This document shows, piece by piece, positions 6,273 to 7,512 of a stretch of DNA of 7,512 nucleotides. Source of the stretch: Actinobacteria bacterium ATB1. GTDB taxonomy: Bacteria; Actinomycetota; Acidimicrobiia; UBA2766. The DNA lies in NCBI GenBank assembly GCA_021404985.1, contig QWHP01000131.1, positions 1-7,512 of the forward strand. The letters run 5' to 3'. The notes under the pieces were generated by a model. That model ran no database searches, was not told the DNA's origin, and saw only the letters and a program-made list of their open reading frames with translations. Within the stretch, counting starts at the first letter, position 1; each line of letters starts with the position of its first letter. The position numbers and the translations under genes are program-made.

Positions 6273-7205
6273 ATGCCTGCTGGTGAGCTGAGGCTGATCC
6301 GGCGCCGGATCCGCTCTGTCCAGTCCACCCGGAAGATCACGAAGGCGATGGAGCTGATCGCGGCGAGCCGCATCATGAAGGCCGAACAGCGCGTCGCGGC
6401 GAGCCGGCCCTACGCGCTTCGGATGGCCAAGGTCATGGCGAACCTCGCAGAGGCGACGGGAGGCGTGGTCGACCATCCTCTGCTCGAGGTGCGCGAGGAG
6501 ACACGGTCGGCTGCGGTTCTCGTGATCGCCGCCGACCGGGGCCTGTGCGGCGCGTACAACGCGAACGTCCTGAAAGAGGCCGAACGGGCTCTCCGCGAGC
6601 TGGGCGTACCGGAGAGGTCCGTGGTTGCGGTCGGCCGCAAGGCCAAGGGCTACTTCTCCTACAGGGGTGTCGAGGTCGAGGTGACCTTCGAGGGGATCAC
6701 CGACACGCCCAGGTACGGCGATGCGAAGGAGGTCGCCGGTTACCTCCTGCGGCAATACCTCGACGGAGAGATCGACAGGGTCGAGCTCGTCTACACGGAG
6801 TTCGAGAACGCCGCGCGTCAGGTCGTACGACGTGTTCAGTTGCTTCCGATCGACACGTCCGTGCTGACCGAGGCCGGGCCCAGGGTGGGACGTGCCCAGG
6901 GTGGCATCGACGTGAGCGATACGGCGGACCAGTCCACCGCCGACACCGTCTTCGAGCCCGACCCGGCGGACATCCTCGGCGAGCTCCTGCCACGGGGTGT
7001 GGAGTCGCGTGTCTACTCGGCTCTCCTCGACTCCTCCGCCTCGGAGCATGCGGAGCGTCGGCGCGCGATGAAGTCGGCCACCGACAACGCGGACGACCTG
7101 ATCCGAGCGCTGACACTGGCAGGCAACAAGGCACGCCAGGCGGCGATCACGACCGAGATCCTGGAAGTCGTCGGCGGCGCCGAGGCGCTGGCTGCCGCCA
7201 AGTAG
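6273..7205 (+). CDS. atpG: F1Fo ATP synthase subunit gamma (central rotor shaft)
   Basis: A 310-aa central shaft linking the c-ring to the catalytic head. The N-terminal coiled-coil strand holds LRLIRRRIRSVQSTRKITKAM (6-26) and the matching C-terminal strand holds RRRAMKSATDNADDLIRAL (262-280), ending ARQAAITTEILEVVGGAEAL. The globular domain has AADRGLCGAYN (86-96), the conserved [ST/A]-D-R-G-L-C-G motif, and VELVYTEFENAARQ (170-183). It is about 20 residues longer than E. coli gamma (287 aa). The surplus seems to lie around 197-224, before the conserved FEPDPADIL (227-235), and is rich in Gly, Asp and Thr. The ATG at 6273 follows AGGGA (6262-6266), a moderate Shine-Dalgarno sequence. The 37 bases separating it from atpA show nothing else. 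Confidence 0.96.
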   Translation: MPAGELRLIRRRIRSVQSTRKITKAMELIAASRIMKAEQRVAASRPYALRMAKVMANLAEATGGVVDHPLLEVREETRSAAVLVIAADRGLCGAYNANVLKEAERALRELGVPERSVVAVGRKAKGYFSYRGVEVEVTFEGITDTPRYGDAKEVAGYLLRQYLDGEIDRVELVYTEFENAARQVVRRVQLLPIDTSVLTEAGPRVGRAQGGIDVSDTADQSTADTVFEPDPADILGELLPRGVESRVYSALLDSSASEHAERRRAMKSATDNADDLIRALTLAGNKARQAAITTEILEVVGGAEALAAAK

Positions 7206-7215
7206 ACCGAATAGC

Positions 7216-7221
7216 AAGGAG
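7216..7221 (+). promoter_or_regulatory. Ribosome binding site of atpD
   Basis: AAGGAG ends nine bases before the GTG at 7231. It lies in the 25-base gap after the atpG stop and supports the GTG start. Confidence 0.65.
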
Positions 7222-7230
7222 AACCCTCAC

Positions 7231-7512
7231 GTGAGCGACAACGGCAACGAGCTCAAGAATGGGCGAGTGGTAGGTGTGTACGGCCCCGTCGTGGACGTGG
7301 AGTTCCCACCCGACGCACTGCCCGAGATCAACACGGCCCTCTTCCTCACAAGAGTCGTCGGTGAGTCCGGCGAGACCGAGCAGGTCACGGCAGAGGTCGC
7401 CCAGCAAATCGGCGAGGGTCGTGTGCGCGCGATCGCCCTCCGTCCCTCGGATGGTCTGAGCCGTGGATCGGAGGTGGTCAACACCGGCCGGCCGATCACC
7501 GTCCCTGTCGGC
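7231..7512 (+). CDS. atpD: F1Fo ATP synthase subunit beta, N-terminal part (runs off the window)
   Basis: The first 94 codons of the catalytic subunit, which makes ATP from ADP and phosphate in F1. From the GTG at 7231 the protein reads MSDNGNELKNGRVVGVYGPV, then VDVEFPPDALPEIN (about 21-34), which is the family's N-terminal beta-barrel opening. TAEVAQQIGEGRVRAIALRP (53-72), DGLSRGSEVVNTG (74-86) and PITVPVG (88-94) complete the barrel and lead to the nucleotide-binding domain. The Walker A motif and catalytic Glu would lie beyond the window, so they cannot be checked. The frame is open to the last base. The start is backed by AAGGAG at 7216-7221, and its place after atpG is the standard order. 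Confidence 0.95.
   Translation, partial: MSDNGNELKNGRVVGVYGPVVDVEFPPDALPEINTALFLTRVVGESGETEQVTAEVAQQIGEGRVRAIALRPSDGLSRGSEVVNTGRPITVPVG

Noticed and set aside
1..7512. A hidden accessory or defence system, mobile element or repeat array
   Set aside because: Both strands are accounted for by a conserved housekeeping operon with short gaps. I found no direct repeat arrays, terminal inverted repeats, integrase or transposase sequence, or RNA gene.

Overview
The window is a stretch of a high-GC chromosome carrying almost all of an F-type (F1Fo) ATP synthase operon, read entirely on the + strand. G or C strongly dominates at third codon positions, GTG and TTG starts are common, and a WecA/MraY-family sugar-phosphate transferase sits directly upstream of the atp genes. 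The alpha subunit also has a long C-terminal extension. These traits suggest an actinobacterium. Subunit b and subunit delta are separate genes, whereas mycobacteria have a b-delta fusion, so a non-mycobacterial lineage is more likely. A deep-branching group such as Acidimicrobiia would fit, but this is inference without any database comparison.

Layout. Bases 1-52 may hold the last 16 codons of an unidentified upstream gene. A polyprenyl-phosphate N-acetylhexosamine-1-phosphate transferase of the WecA/TagO type follows (56-1384). A 58-base gap leads to two small membrane-protein genes: an AtpZ-like protein (1443-1859) and an AtpI-like protein (1856-2362). The Fo genes come next: atpB (subunit a, 2362-3129), an 87-base gap, atpE (subunit c, 3217-3447) and atpF (subunit b, 3479-4045). 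The F1 genes follow: atpH (delta, 4042-4578), atpA (alpha, 4580-6235), atpG (gamma, 6273-7205) and the first 94 codons of atpD (beta, 7231 to the window end). The epsilon gene atpC would be expected beyond the window.

How the genes work together. AtpZ and AtpI are accessory membrane proteins linked in other bacteria to c-ring assembly and/or Mg2+/Ca2+ handling. Subunits a and c form the proton path and rotor, b and delta form the peripheral stalk, gamma is the central shaft, and alpha and beta form the catalytic head. Several junctions overlap (TGATG at atpZ/atpI and atpI/atpB, GTGA at atpF/atpH) or are separated by one base (atpH/atpA), which suggests one translationally coupled transcript. 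The widest gap inside the atp cluster lies before atpE, the subunit needed in most copies.

I found no mobile element, CRISPR array, tRNA, rRNA or convincing terminator, and no sign of an undescribed system. This is an ordinary core energy-metabolism region. The points worth a second look are subunit-level peculiarities: the alpha C-terminal tail, a gamma insertion, the AtpZ C-terminal tail and the leader before atpE.
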